NCBI RefSeq assembly: GCF_036567905.1
Contig: NZ_DATCTO010000013.1
Location: forward strand, 31,646-95,645
Origin: Candidatus Binatus sp.
Lineage (GTDB): Bacteria; Desulfobacterota; Binatia; Binatales; Binataceae
DNA: 64,000 bases
Direction: 5' to 3'
In this document: positions 27,120 through 35,607 of the stretch, one piece after another
Layout of the letters: the number at the start of each line of letters is the position of its first letter
How positions within the stretch are numbered: position 1 is the first letter of the stretch
The notes under the pieces: model-generated
The model's database searches: none
What the model was told of the DNA's origin: nothing
Seen by the model: the letters and a program-made list of their open reading frames with translations, nothing else
Translations under genes and position numbers: made by a program

Positions 27120-27135
27120 CCAGGAGAAATTCGAG

Positions 27136-28353
27136 ATGAGCCGTTTCGCATTGGAAGGAGTTCATGTCCTCGACTTCGCCTGGGTCGGCGTCGGCCCGAT
27201 CACGACCAAATATTTCGCCGACAACGGCGCCGACGTGATTCGCGTCGAGTCGGCTGCGCGCCCCGACGTGCTGCGAATCGGTCCGCCGTGGAAAGACGCG
27301 ATGCCCGGGATCAACCGCAGTCAGTTTTTCGCCAGCTTCAATACCTCGAAAAAGGGAATCACGCTGGACTTGAGCAAGCCCAAAGCGCGCGAACTCGCCA
27401 AGCGCATGGTGCCGTGGGCCGACATCGTCGTCGAGAGTTTCACGCCCAAGGCGATGCGCAACTGGGGACTCGATTACGAAAATCTGCGTGAGTTGCGCCC
27501 CGACCTGATCATGCTCTCGACCTGCATGCAGGGACAGACCGGCCCCAACGCGCTCTATCCCGGCTTCGGCCAGCTGATGTCCGCGCTGTCGGGCTTCTAC
27601 TACATCTCCGGTTACGGCCCCGGCTCATGCACGCCGCCGTACGGCGCCTATACGGATTTCATCGCGCCGCGCTTTTCCGCGATCACGCTTCTCGCCGCGC
27701 TCGACTATCGGCGCCGCACCGGTCAGGGCCAGTACATCGACATGTCGCAGTACGAGGCCGCGATGCAGAATCTCGCGCCTGCGTTGATCGATTACTTCGC
27801 AACCGGACGAGTGCTTGGCCCGCGCGGCAACGCGTCCGCGCGTTACGCTCCGCACGGCGCCTACCGATGCGCCGACGAGGACGGTAACGAGCGATGGATC
27901 GCGATCGCCGTCGCGGGCGACGATCAATGGCGTGCGATGCTCACCGCGCTCGCCGCCGATTCCACCGACCGGCGCTTTGCGACCGCGTCCGCGCGCATCG
28001 AGAACGCCGCCGCAATCGATGAGTTCGTCGGCTCGCTCACGCCCGTCCACAACGCTCACGATCTCACCGCGAAGTTGCAGGCCGCCGGAGTTGCCGCCTA
28101 CCCGGTGGAGAACTGCGTCGATATCCACCAGGACGACAACCTCGAAGCGTTCGGCTTCTGGCATTGGCTCGAGCACAAGGAGATGGGGCCGTCGCCGTAT
28201 GAGGGCCTCGAACATCGCATGAGCCGCACGCCCGGCACGCTTCGCTCGGCCGCGCCGATTCTCGGCCAGGACAACGACGAGGTCTTTCGCGAGATGCTCT
28301 CGCTCAGCGCCGATGAGATCGAGCAGCTGAAAAAAGAATACGTGATATTCTGA
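27136..28353 (+). CDS. CaiB/BaiF (class III) CoA-transferase, second subunit
   Basis: 405 residues, class III CoA-transferase: GVHVLDFAWVGVGPITTKYFADNGADVIRVE, ITLDLSKPKARELAKRMV, GLDYENLRELRPDLIMLS. The position of the catalytic Asp reads IDMSQYEA with Glu207, common in many family members of uncertain activity. AGGAG lies nine bases upstream of the ATG. Together with the preceding gene it probably forms a heteromeric transferase acting on an acyl-CoA; the acid cannot be predicted. A LolC-type gene follows 19 bases later but its function is unrelated. Confidence 0.88.
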   Translation: MSRFALEGVHVLDFAWVGVGPITTKYFADNGADVIRVESAARPDVLRIGPPWKDAMPGINRSQFFASFNTSKKGITLDLSKPKARELAKRMVPWADIVVESFTPKAMRNWGLDYENLRELRPDLIMLSTCMQGQTGPNALYPGFGQLMSALSGFYYISGYGPGSCTPPYGAYTDFIAPRFSAITLLAALDYRRRTGQGQYIDMSQYEAAMQNLAPALIDYFATGRVLGPRGNASARYAPHGAYRCADEDGNERWIAIAVAGDDQWRAMLTALAADSTDRRFATASARIENAAAIDEFVGSLTPVHNAHDLTAKLQAAGVAAYPVENCVDIHQDDNLEAFGFWHWLEHKEMGPSPYEGLEHRMSRTPGTLRSAAPILGQDNDEVFREMLSLSADEIEQLKKEYVIF

Positions 28354-28372
28354 GTTCCTCCCGCGATCTCTC

Positions 28373-29623
28373 GTGCGATACGAACTCAAAATTGCGCTCC
28401 GCTATCTGCGCGCCCGCCGCAAAGACGCCTTCATCTCGATCACGACCATCTTTACCGCGGTCGGCGTGATGATCGGCGTCGCCGCGCTCACCGTGACGCT
28501 CTCGGTGATGGGCGGCTTCGAGCAGAGCCTCAAAGAACGCGTGCTCAGCCTCAGCCCGCAGGTCCAGATACTCAATTCGCAAGGATCGATCGACAACTAC
28601 GCCGAGATCGAGAAGAAAGTCGCCGGCGTGCCCGGCGTCAACGGCTCCGACGCGTACATCGTGGGCCAGGCGATGCTGAGTTCGGGACGCGGAATCGGCG
28701 GCGTCATCGTGCGCGGAGTCGAGCCGAAAAATCCCGTCGTGCGCGCGCAATGGGGCCGCTACATGACCGTCGGCGGTCTCGACGATCTCTCGCGAAGCTA
28801 CGCGATCCCCGCAAGCGCCGCCGGCCCCGCGGTTACCGCAGGCGGCCTCGCCATCGGAGTCAGCCTTGCGAAAAAACTCAAGGCCAAACCCGGCGACGCG
28901 GTTCGGATGGTTGCGCCGATTATTTCGCCCGATGGATCGCTCTCAACCAAGAGCGGCCAATTCGCGATCGGCGCGATCTTCGACTCGGGAATGAACTTCG
29001 TCGATACCAACATGGTCTTCATGGATCTCGCGCACGCCCAGGATTTCTTCGGACGCACCGGACGAGTGGACGGCATCGATATCCATCTGACCAATCTCGA
29101 CCAGACCGACGCGGTCACCGATGCGGTGCGCAAACTGTTCGCGAGTCCATACCAGGTGCGCAACTGGATCGAGTTTAACGAATCTGCCGCCGCCGGCTTC
29201 GAACTGCTCAAGCGCGTCTATGCACTCGTGCTCGTGATGCTCATCGGCGTCGCCGCGTTCAACCTGGTCGCGACGCTGATCATGGTCGTGATGGAGAAGC
29301 GCAAGGACATCGCCGTGCTGATCGCGATGGGTGCGACGCGGCGCGACGTGCGCCTGATCTTCGTGATGAAGGGACTGATCGTCGGTGGGGCTGGAACCGC
29401 GGCCGGATTGATCCTCGGCGCCGCCGGATGCTTCGCGCTTGCGCGTTACCAGTTCATTCACATCCCGCGCGAAATTTACGGCATCTCGACGCTGCCGATC
29501 GCCGTAGATCCGTGGAACTTCGCCGCCGTCGCGCTTGCCTCGATGCTGCTCTGCCTGCTCGCGACCGTCTATCCGGCCCGCCAAGCGTCGCGAGAGATGC
29601 CTGTCGAAATCTTCCGCTCCTGA
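28373..29623 (+). CDS. LolC/LolE-type lipoprotein-releasing ABC permease
   Basis: MacB/FtsX-family permease of the Lol system that extracts outer-membrane lipoproteins from the inner membrane. N-terminal basic segment then TM1 (about 18-45, FISITTIFTAVGVMIGVAALTVTLSVMGGF, split here only by description), a large periplasmic domain to about 270, and three C-terminal membrane helices (about 275-300, 325-355, 375-400). 416 residues. GTG start. The ATPase gene lolD, normally next to it, is absent on either side. Confidence 0.88.
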   Translation: MRYELKIALRYLRARRKDAFISITTIFTAVGVMIGVAALTVTLSVMGGFEQSLKERVLSLSPQVQILNSQGSIDNYAEIEKKVAGVPGVNGSDAYIVGQAMLSSGRGIGGVIVRGVEPKNPVVRAQWGRYMTVGGLDDLSRSYAIPASAAGPAVTAGGLAIGVSLAKKLKAKPGDAVRMVAPIISPDGSLSTKSGQFAIGAIFDSGMNFVDTNMVFMDLAHAQDFFGRTGRVDGIDIHLTNLDQTDAVTDAVRKLFASPYQVRNWIEFNESAAAGFELLKRVYALVLVMLIGVAAFNLVATLIMVVMEKRKDIAVLIAMGATRRDVRLIFVMKGLIVGGAGTAAGLILGAAGCFALARYQFIHIPREIYGISTLPIAVDPWNFAAVALASMLLCLLATVYPARQASREMPVEIFRS

Positions 29624-29678
29624 CTCCGGCGCGCGCCCCACCACACATCCGCGAACAGGTGAAAAAGTGAAAAACTGA

Positions 29679-29966
29679 CTACTGATTATTTGGTGTGTGA
29701 TTCGTATTCGTGGGGGCCTTGCCGGCGAGCTTCGGTTTGCGAACGACCAAAGTCTCGTGACCGCGAACCTTGATCGTGCGGGCCGGCTCTGACTGAAAGT
29801 TCTGACTCGGTCCGTCAGAATGCCGTGGCTGCGACGACGTGCGCTTGCGCCGCCAGTTGCTGAGCTCCTTCGACAGTTTTGAGGCCAGCGAATCGTTGTC
29901 CTGGCCGTTCTCGGTCGATTCTCCGCTTTCCTTGTTGAGGTCGCCCTCAAACTCCGCGGAACTCAT
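29679..29966 (-). CDS. Small hydrophilic protein of unknown function
   Basis: 95 residues, almost all polar: acidic N-terminus (EFEGDLNKESGESTENGQDN), a possible short helix SLASKLSKELSNWRRKRTSS, and a basic, Gln/Asn-rich C-terminus. No membrane segment or recognised motif; probably intrinsically disordered in large part. AAGAGAGA lies about eight bases upstream of its ATG on the minus strand. I assign no function. Confidence 0.45.
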   Translation of the reverse strand: MSSAEFEGDLNKESGESTENGQDNDSLASKLSKELSNWRRKRTSSQPRHSDGPSQNFQSEPARTIKVRGHETLVVRKPKLAGKAPTNTNHTPNNQ

Positions 29967-30265
29967 TTGCGTTCTCTCTTCTTGTGACGTGGATTTGTCC
30001 TCCTTGCTTGGGAGCGTTTAAGAAACAGAATTCTAGTTTCCAAAATTGATGTACTGACAGTAATCGGCGCTCGCGCTCGCGGCAGCCTGGGGTCGTTAAT
30101 CAGTGGATAAGATTGTGTCTCGACTGCGTACCGAATCTGAGTTTTATCGGCGCGTTTCGGCTCGGGATGATTTTGTGCGGGATGCTTTGCAGGCGGATTT
30201 TCCGCCGGCCGGGCCTGTTTTGGCTCCGGCCGGCGCGCAATTCATTGGTATCTTAGATTCACGGT
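29967..30265. other. Intergenic region with strong hairpins
   Basis: About 300 bases that look less GC-rich than the neighbouring genes. A GTG-started frame from 30103 of 77 codons runs into the SCP2 gene; its codon third positions are atypical for this genome, so I do not call it. GGCGGA-TTT-TCCGCC (30192-30206) and CGCCGGCCGG/CCGGCCGGCG (30203-30212 with 30226-30235) form overlapping hairpins just past the SCP2 stop. Neither has a T-tract. Confidence 0.4.
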
Positions 30266-30598
30266 TTAGGCAAACAGACTCTGCATGCGCAGCGCGAGCC
30301 CCATGTCGCCCGCGATTCGCAGTTTGCCGCTCATGAATGCGACCTGCCCGTTGAGCTTGCCGCTGGTCATGTCAACGTAGTCCTGCGCCGTCATCGAAAT
30401 CGTGATGCTTGGCGAAGCGGCCGGTCCGTCTTTGACCGTGCAGGTTCCGTCGTTGATAATTACGTGCCACTTGCCGCCGTTATCGCCCGAGAGGTCGAAC
30501 TGGTACGTCGCATTCAATCCCTTCGCCGCGTCTTTGTTGAAGCGACCGGGCATCGCCGCAAAGATTTCCTTCGGTGTCGTCGGTGCTGCATCAGCCAT
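30266..30598 (-). CDS. SCP2 sterol-binding domain protein
   Basis: 110 residues, a single SCP2 lipid-binding domain: PTTPKEIFAAMPGRFN, then the beta-sheet with YQFDLSGDNGGKWHVIINDG and ITISMTAQDYVDMTSGKLNGQVAFMSGKLRIAGDMGLALRM. Such proteins bind hydrophobic ligands such as fatty acyl-CoA or sterols. AGGAGG lies about 12 bases upstream and a strong promoter precedes it. Monocistronic. Confidence 0.92.
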   Translation of the reverse strand: MADAAPTTPKEIFAAMPGRFNKDAAKGLNATYQFDLSGDNGGKWHVIINDGTCTVKDGPAASPSITISMTAQDYVDMTSGKLNGQVAFMSGKLRIAGDMGLALRMQSLFA

Positions 30599-30648
30599 GG
30601 AAATAGATTCCTCCTGGTGGGAGCGTCCTATACTGCGCTCTTTCCGCC

Positions 30649-30677
30649 ATATAAGCGTTCGCCTCTGACCCTGTCAA
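30649..30677 (-). promoter_or_regulatory. Promoter of the SCP2 gene
   Basis: On the minus strand, TTGACA (30672-30677), 17-base spacer, TTATAT (30649-30654). Transcription would start near 30642, about 44 bases before the ATG. Confidence 0.65.
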
Positions 30678-30733
30678 TAGTACCACGCCCCACAGGATTA
30701 ATCATACTCGGCAACATCATCAGCGACCGCGGG

Positions 30734-32260
30734 TCAGAATCCGAACATGTTTCCGGGCACAACCGTGATCAGATTCGTCTGCACGTGCACCCCTGGCGAC
30801 GCGTTCTCGGCGATCGTCACTGCTTGCTTCTTTTGCGCGTCGCTCTTGACTGTGCCGCCAAGATACGCGTCGTGGCCGATCACTTTCACCGTCACGCTGT
30901 TCAACCCCGCGGCAAAAAGCTGCGACGCGATCGCAGTCTGGCGCGCTGCCCAATCGGCCGTGTCCGTCGTCAGCGAATCGATCACGTTGCCGACCCCCGG
31001 CACCTGGCGCACGATTTTTTCCGTATACAGCTTGGCGTCGGCGTCGAACACCTTGCCAAAAATCGTCACCGCGCTGCCACTGGTGTAACAGTCCACGCGC
31101 CGCGTCCTGGGATTCGACCCCAGCACCTGCTTGACGCGCTGCTGCAAGGTCAGCGGCGGCGGCCTGGGCGCGCGGCTCGCCACGTGATGCTTGCGCGGCG
31201 GGGGCGCCAGTGACGGCGCCGGCTCGGCCACCATCGGCGCCGGCGTCTCGACTGACGCCGGCGATGGAGCGCTCGCCGCTTGCGACGCGGCCGGCGACGG
31301 CGCCGGCGGCGCGCTGGCGAATTCCGGCGCCTCGGTGGGGCTCAGTGCGGCCACCTTCGAGCTGAGTTGCGATTCGAGCGCGTCCTTCGTCGTGGGATCG
31401 TTGGTGAAAATTATCGGATAATCGATCTCGACCTGGCCGCCGCTGAACGGCGCGAAATTCCACGCCGAAACGTCCTTCACTATTTCCGCGTCTAACGCCG
31501 GATTCGCATTGGTCGAGGTCCGCACCGACGCCTCGTCCACGCTGCCGTTGGGCAACACCCTAATCCGCACCGCCATCGCATCCTGCAGCGTGCTGTCACC
31601 GGCGAGCGCATGCGAATAGCTTTCCAGCAATCCGTCCTTGTGATCTTCGAAAACTTTTTGCGCTGTTTCCTGATTGCGCTCGGGCGCCGCCGCCGATTCC
31701 CCCGTCACCTGCACCCCGATCGCCTTCGACAATGCTACCAACGGCCCACTCGGCGCCGCCGCTGTCACCGACGCGATCGCCGCCGGCGACGCATTCGCCA
31801 CCGGCTGCTCCGCGGGTTTAGTGCTGAGATGAAGCGCGAGCCACGCGCCGCCCCCCAGCGCGACTATCGCCGCGATCAAGTACCAAACGACGCTGAACCG
31901 CCCGCGGCCTTCGTCTTCGCCGCCGCCGTCCGGCATCCCGCCCGTGATGCGCATCGACGGCGACGGATCGCGCCGCACCGTCGTCCCGCCCCGCGGCGGC
32001 GCCGACGACGGCTGCTGTATGTACGACGCTGCCGCCGATTCCACCCCGAGCCGCGCGCCGCAGAAGTTGCAGATCAGTTCCCCCGGCTGCGCCTTGCCGC
32101 CGCATACCGGGCACTCGATTTGCTCGCCGGCGTCGCCCGCGCCGGTGGCGGCCGCCCCTTCGGCAAAGGCGGGACCCGCCTGGACCAGCGCGGTACCGTC
32201 AGCTTCGCAAAACGTTTCCGAGTCGGGGAAGGTTTTTTCGCAGCGCGGGCACCTTTTCAT
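30734..32260 (-). CDS. Zinc-ribbon membrane protein with TonB/AgmX-like and BON domains
   Basis: 508 residues in a modular order. Two zinc-ribbon pairs at the N-terminus (C4/C7 with C18, then C50/C53 and C64/C67), a Gly-rich linker, one membrane helix (about 122-143), a TonB C-terminal/AgmX-like domain (about 200-287, VRIRVLPNGSVDEASVRTST, WNFAPFSGG), a Pro/Ala-rich stalk (about 315-365) and two BON-like repeats (about 370-508, VTIFGKVFDADAKLYTEK and VTVKVIGHDAYLGGTVKS). The N-terminus is cytoplasmic, the rest periplasmic if the helix is a signal anchor. BON domains bind membranes or phospholipid. GGAGGA is 12 bases upstream. Function unknown. Confidence 0.7.
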   Translation of the reverse strand: MKRCPRCEKTFPDSETFCEADGTALVQAGPAFAEGAAATGAGDAGEQIECPVCGGKAQPGELICNFCGARLGVESAAASYIQQPSSAPPRGGTTVRRDPSPSMRITGGMPDGGGEDEGRGRFSVVWYLIAAIVALGGGAWLALHLSTKPAEQPVANASPAAIASVTAAAPSGPLVALSKAIGVQVTGESAAAPERNQETAQKVFEDHKDGLLESYSHALAGDSTLQDAMAVRIRVLPNGSVDEASVRTSTNANPALDAEIVKDVSAWNFAPFSGGQVEIDYPIIFTNDPTTKDALESQLSSKVAALSPTEAPEFASAPPAPSPAASQAASAPSPASVETPAPMVAEPAPSLAPPPRKHHVASRAPRPPPLTLQQRVKQVLGSNPRTRRVDCYTSGSAVTIFGKVFDADAKLYTEKIVRQVPGVGNVIDSLTTDTADWAARQTAIASQLFAAGLNSVTVKVIGHDAYLGGTVKSDAQKKQAVTIAENASPGVHVQTNLITVVPGNMFGF

Positions 32261-32363
32261 CTTGGTAAGCGCTCCTCCGGCGCAAGTTTCGATGATATCC
32301 GCGCCAATTGCGACACGCCAACAGGCTGCGCAACGCCTGCACGCCGATACTGTCCGCTCGCGA

Positions 32364-33215
32364 TCACTGCCTGGCGATTACCTCGGCGCCGAACTTTTCC
32401 ATCGACGCGATTTGCTCCCGCGTCGTCGCGGCCGGCCCAATGATTATCCGCGACACGCCCATCGCGGCGAATCGCTCGATGTCTCCGGGCTTCAATTGTT
32501 CGCGCAACCTGCTCACCGTTAGTTCCAGCGGCGCCGTCCGCCCCGCCGCGCGTTCATGCTCGCGCAGTCGCTTGATCGTCGCCGCAATCTCGTCGATACC
32601 GTCCGCGATTCCATACCATCCGTCGCCGAGTTTCGCCGCCCGCTTGAGCGACGGCTCGGTGCTGCCGCCGAACACGATCGGTGGATGCGGTCGCTGTGCG
32701 GGTTTGGGCATGAACTTGAAGCCTTCAATCGAAATCGTCTTGCCGTGATACTCCGGCGACTCCTTGCTCCACAGTTCCTTCATCAGCGCCACGTATTCGC
32801 GCGTGCGAAACGCGCGATCCTTGAACTCCATGCCGACCGCGTCGAACTCCTCCTCGAGCCAACCGATCCCGACGCCGAAAATAAATCGCCCGCCCGAAAG
32901 CACGTCCAGGCTGGCGACCGCCTTGGCAGTCGCAAACGCGTTGCGAATCGGGATCACGAATACTCCCGTCGCCAGGCGAATTTTCGTGGTGATCCCGGCG
33001 ACGAACGCCAGCGCCAGCATCGGATCGTGCAGCGGCGTCTCCGGCGGCGCACCCATCCTGCCACTGGATGAATACGGATACGGCGAGCGGTAGGTTACGG
33101 GCAGAATAATATGCTCCGGGATCCAAAGCGATTCGAAACCGCTCTGCTCGGCTTTGCGCGCGACCGCCGCGATACTGTTGGGCGATGTCTGATACAAAAA
33201 TGTTCCAAATTTCAT
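32364..33215 (-). CDS. LLM-class (F420-dependent type) oxidoreductase
   Basis: Luciferase-like TIM-barrel flavin/F420 enzyme, 283 residues. FGTFLYQTSPNSIAAVARKAEQSGFESLWIPEH, TKIRLATGVFVIPIRNAFATAKAVASLDVLSGGRFIFGVGIGW and PIVFGGSTEPSLKRAAKLGDGWYG are characteristic of the F420-dependent subgroup common in actinobacteria and some uncultured phyla. The substrate cannot be told. ATG 33215 is preferred over the in-frame TTG nine bases upstream; GGCGGG lies nine to twelve bases before it. Presence suggests the cell makes or acquires F420, or uses FMN. Confidence 0.85.
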   Translation of the reverse strand: MKFGTFLYQTSPNSIAAVARKAEQSGFESLWIPEHIILPVTYRSPYPYSSSGRMGAPPETPLHDPMLALAFVAGITTKIRLATGVFVIPIRNAFATAKAVASLDVLSGGRFIFGVGIGWLEEEFDAVGMEFKDRAFRTREYVALMKELWSKESPEYHGKTISIEGFKFMPKPAQRPHPPIVFGGSTEPSLKRAAKLGDGWYGIADGIDEIAATIKRLREHERAAGRTAPLELTVSRLREQLKPGDIERFAAMGVSRIIIGPAATTREQIASMEKFGAEVIARQ

Positions 33216-33300
33216 TGCGTTCAACCCGCCTGGCGCCCGAACTTTTACAATCCTAGCCAGTTTCCAGCTTCACCGCGAAGCCCGCATCTTCTCCGGACTC

Positions 33301-33354
33301 AGGTGCAGCGGCTGGCCCCCTGCTCAAGGAAGGGCGAAACCCACGGTGGGTTTC
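33301..33354. repeat. Repeat element downstream of the MFS gene
   Basis: Contains a GGCCCCCTGCTC segment (33314-33325 region) and the perfect palindrome GAAACCCAC-G-GTGGGTTTC (33336-33354). Its arrangement is paralleled by the element at 34806-34877 on the other side of the transporter, including GAAACCCA...GTTTC. Confidence 0.6.
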
Positions 33355-33371
33355 GTATAAAATAAAGTCCC

Positions 33372-34805
33372 TCAGTTCTCTCTCTCATCTTTCTGCTCGA
33401 CCTCCGCCTGCGCCTGCGCAATCAACTTGAGTTTCGTCAACAAAATAAATCCGCACAGCAGCGAGAACGACGCGCAGAACAGCACCGCGGTGCGCGGACT
33501 AAAATGCTCCCCGATATAGCCGACCGCCAGGCTGCCCAGCGGCGCGCTGCCGATGAATGATAAGGTATAGATACTCATCACGCGGCCGCGCAGTTCGTCC
33601 GCGACGAACATCTGCAGGAGAGTGTTGGTCGTCACCATGTGATTCATCAGGCCCACGCCGATGAACAATTGCGCAAGCAGCGAAATCGCCATCCACCTCG
33701 ACACGCCGAACCCCGCGACCGCTATCGCCATGCAAAATATGCCGAACACCAGGTTCTGACGCAGCGCTCTGGGAGCCGTCGAGCGCGAATTCATCACGAT
33801 CGCGCTTGCCACCGCGCCCAACCCCTGCGCCGCCATCAGAAAGCCGTAGCCATGCGCCCCGACGTGCAGCAAATCGCGCGCGAACACCGGGATCAGCACC
33901 GAGTACTGCATCCCGATTCCCATGTTGATAGCGACCAGCACCAGCAGCCACAGGGTCGGGCGATGCCGCCAGACGTAGGCAAGGCCCAGCCGCACCTGTC
34001 GCATCATCGTGGCGCCGAATTCGCGGCGCTCGTGGCGCGGCAGTTGCATCTCGAACAGGCTCCAGATGACCGCGAGATAGCTGACGCCGTTGAGCATGAA
34101 GCAGCCCGTAACTCCAATCACTGCGATCGACAGACCCGCGATCGCCGGCCCGATCATTCGCGCGCCGTTGAAGATCATCGAGTTCATCGCGATCGCATTG
34201 GGCAGGTCTTCGCGCCCCACCATCTCGACCACGAACGCCTGCCGCCCCGGCATGTCGAACGAGCTCACCAGCCCGTTGAGAGCGGCCAGCGCGATCACGT
34301 ATTCGACCTTCACCGCGCCGCCCCACGTCAGTCCTCCGAGCACGAACGCGCTCAGCATCAGCAGCGTCTGCGCGCCGATTATAAGGCGTCGCCGATCGAC
34401 GTGATCGACCACCACGCCGGCGAACAATGCGACCAGCACAACTGGCATGTAACTCGCAAACGCCACCACGCCCAGCATCAGCGATGAATTGGTGAGCTTG
34501 AGCACCAGCCACGCTTGCGCGACCGTTTGCATCCAGGTGCCGATCAGCGAGATCAGCTGTCCGACGAAAAACAGTCTGAAATTGCGATGCCGCAGCGCGC
34601 GAAACGCGGTCAGTCGGCCGCCCCAGCTATCCTGCGCGGGTACGTCTCCACCCGCCTCGTCAGCCTCGGCGGCCTCTATCTCCGGCGGCGTGTCGATGAC
34701 TTCTCTCTCCCACCTGATGGCTGAGATTATCTCGCCCTTGCTGGTTCTAACAGGGCCCTTCGAATACTCAGGAAAAACTCCGCCCGCGTCTTTTATCCTT
34801 ATCAA
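33372..34805 (-). CDS. MFS transporter, EntS/enterobactin-exporter-like
   Basis: Twelve-helix major facilitator permease of the group related to enterobactin exporter EntS. GTWMQTVAQAWLVLKLT, FAGVVVDHVDRRRLIIGAQ, NGLVSSFDMPGRQAFVVEMV and RGRVMSIYTLSFIGSAPLGSLAVG are typical. An unusual acidic N-terminal extension of about 60 residues precedes the first helix. No ATG or GTG lies before TM1: the only start is TTG 34805, inside or at the edge of a repeat, so the true start is uncertain. It is flanked by related repeats on both sides. Export of a siderophore, drug or metabolite is possible; the substrate is unknown. Confidence 0.82.
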   Translation of the reverse strand: MIRIKDAGGVFPEYSKGPVRTSKGEIISAIRWEREVIDTPPEIEAAEADEAGGDVPAQDSWGGRLTAFRALRHRNFRLFFVGQLISLIGTWMQTVAQAWLVLKLTNSSLMLGVVAFASYMPVVLVALFAGVVVDHVDRRRLIIGAQTLLMLSAFVLGGLTWGGAVKVEYVIALAALNGLVSSFDMPGRQAFVVEMVGREDLPNAIAMNSMIFNGARMIGPAIAGLSIAVIGVTGCFMLNGVSYLAVIWSLFEMQLPRHERREFGATMMRQVRLGLAYVWRHRPTLWLLVLVAINMGIGMQYSVLIPVFARDLLHVGAHGYGFLMAAQGLGAVASAIVMNSRSTAPRALRQNLVFGIFCMAIAVAGFGVSRWMAISLLAQLFIGVGLMNHMVTTNTLLQMFVADELRGRVMSIYTLSFIGSAPLGSLAVGYIGEHFSPRTAVLFCASFSLLCGFILLTKLKLIAQAQAEVEQKDEREN

Positions 34806-34877
34806 GCTGCAGGGGACGGCCCCCTGCTCTCAACATTGGGTGCAGGGGTCATCGCTGCTGAAACCCAGGGTGAGTTT
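34806..34877. repeat. Repeat element upstream of the MFS gene
   Basis: GCTGCAGGGGACGGCCCCCTGCTC (in parts: 34806-34829), then TGGGTGCAGGGGTCA (34837-34851), the reverse complement of the core found twice at 3031-3155, then AAACCCAGGGTGAGTTT (34861-34877), an inverted repeat. The layout parallels 33301-33354. Confidence 0.65.
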
Positions 34878-34968
34878 CACATTACAATTAAGCCCGGATT
34901 TCCGTTTTCCAAGTGAACTGCCAATTTGATACGGCCTGAAGTACATTCCAGGCAGGAGGTCCGAGAAT

Positions 34969-35601
34969 ATGAGCGAACCGGCACGCGCGGCGCTCGCCGT
35001 GCTACGAAGTCCCGCCAATTTCGACTGGACAATCGTGTACCTGCTAATCCTGACCTTGTTCATCTATTCGGGCGAGATCATGGCGCAGCGATGGAACGTG
35101 ATCGCGGCGGGGCTGGCGCTTTGGTTTGCCGACTGGATTAACGAACTGGTTAATTCGGCGATTTTGTTTTGGACCGGACGCGCGCCGTTATGGGTCGAGA
35201 CCGGGCACACCTCATATCAGATCCTGGTCGGGCTCAACGCCGAAACCACGCTGTTGTTTTTGATCTACGGGATGGCGTTTGCGAAGCTGCTGCCGGCAAA
35301 TCCGCGCGCGAAAATATTCGGCTTGAACCGCCGATGGATGTTGATCGTCGGACAATCGGTCGTATCGGTGATCCTGGAAGTCGTGCTGAATCGATGGGGC
35401 TACCTGAACTGGTACTGGCCCTTTTGGAATCTTGGCGCGGGACTGATCTTGATCGTCATCTTCGGATACGCCTGGTTTTTCGCGGTCGCTGCGTGGGCGC
35501 ATGACGCTGAAACTGAAACGAAGCGATGGAGCATCGTGGGTGGATTGGCCTCCGTTTCCCTCTTGCTCGCAATTGTCTTTGGCTCGCTCGGCTGGCTGTA
35601 G
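34969..35601 (+). CDS. Polytopic membrane protein of unknown function
   Basis: 210 residues with about five or six hydrophobic helices (approximately 21-36, 42-68, 85-105, 118-140, 150-172, 184-208). Polar spots in the membrane region include WFADWINELVNSAILFW and the Asn/Trp-rich WGYLNWYWPFWN. AGGAGG lies ten bases before ATG 34969. It is followed six bases later by the alpha-galactosidase, so the two are probably co-transcribed. I do not recognise the family; transport or sensing of a sugar is only a contextual guess. Confidence 0.75.
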   Translation: MSEPARAALAVLRSPANFDWTIVYLLILTLFIYSGEIMAQRWNVIAAGLALWFADWINELVNSAILFWTGRAPLWVETGHTSYQILVGLNAETTLLFLIYGMAFAKLLPANPRAKIFGLNRRWMLIVGQSVVSVILEVVLNRWGYLNWYWPFWNLGAGLILIVIFGYAWFFAVAAWAHDAETETKRWSIVGGLASVSLLLAIVFGSLGWL

Positions 35602-35607
35602 GTCTTT

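Noticed and set aside
30103..30336. GTG-started 77-codon frame
   Set aside because: Overlaps the SCP2 3' end, has atypical third-position use and includes strong hairpins; no recognisable motif.
33336..33354. Terminator for the MFS gene
   Set aside because: The palindrome has a one-base centre and no T-tract on the minus strand; it fits the repeat family better.
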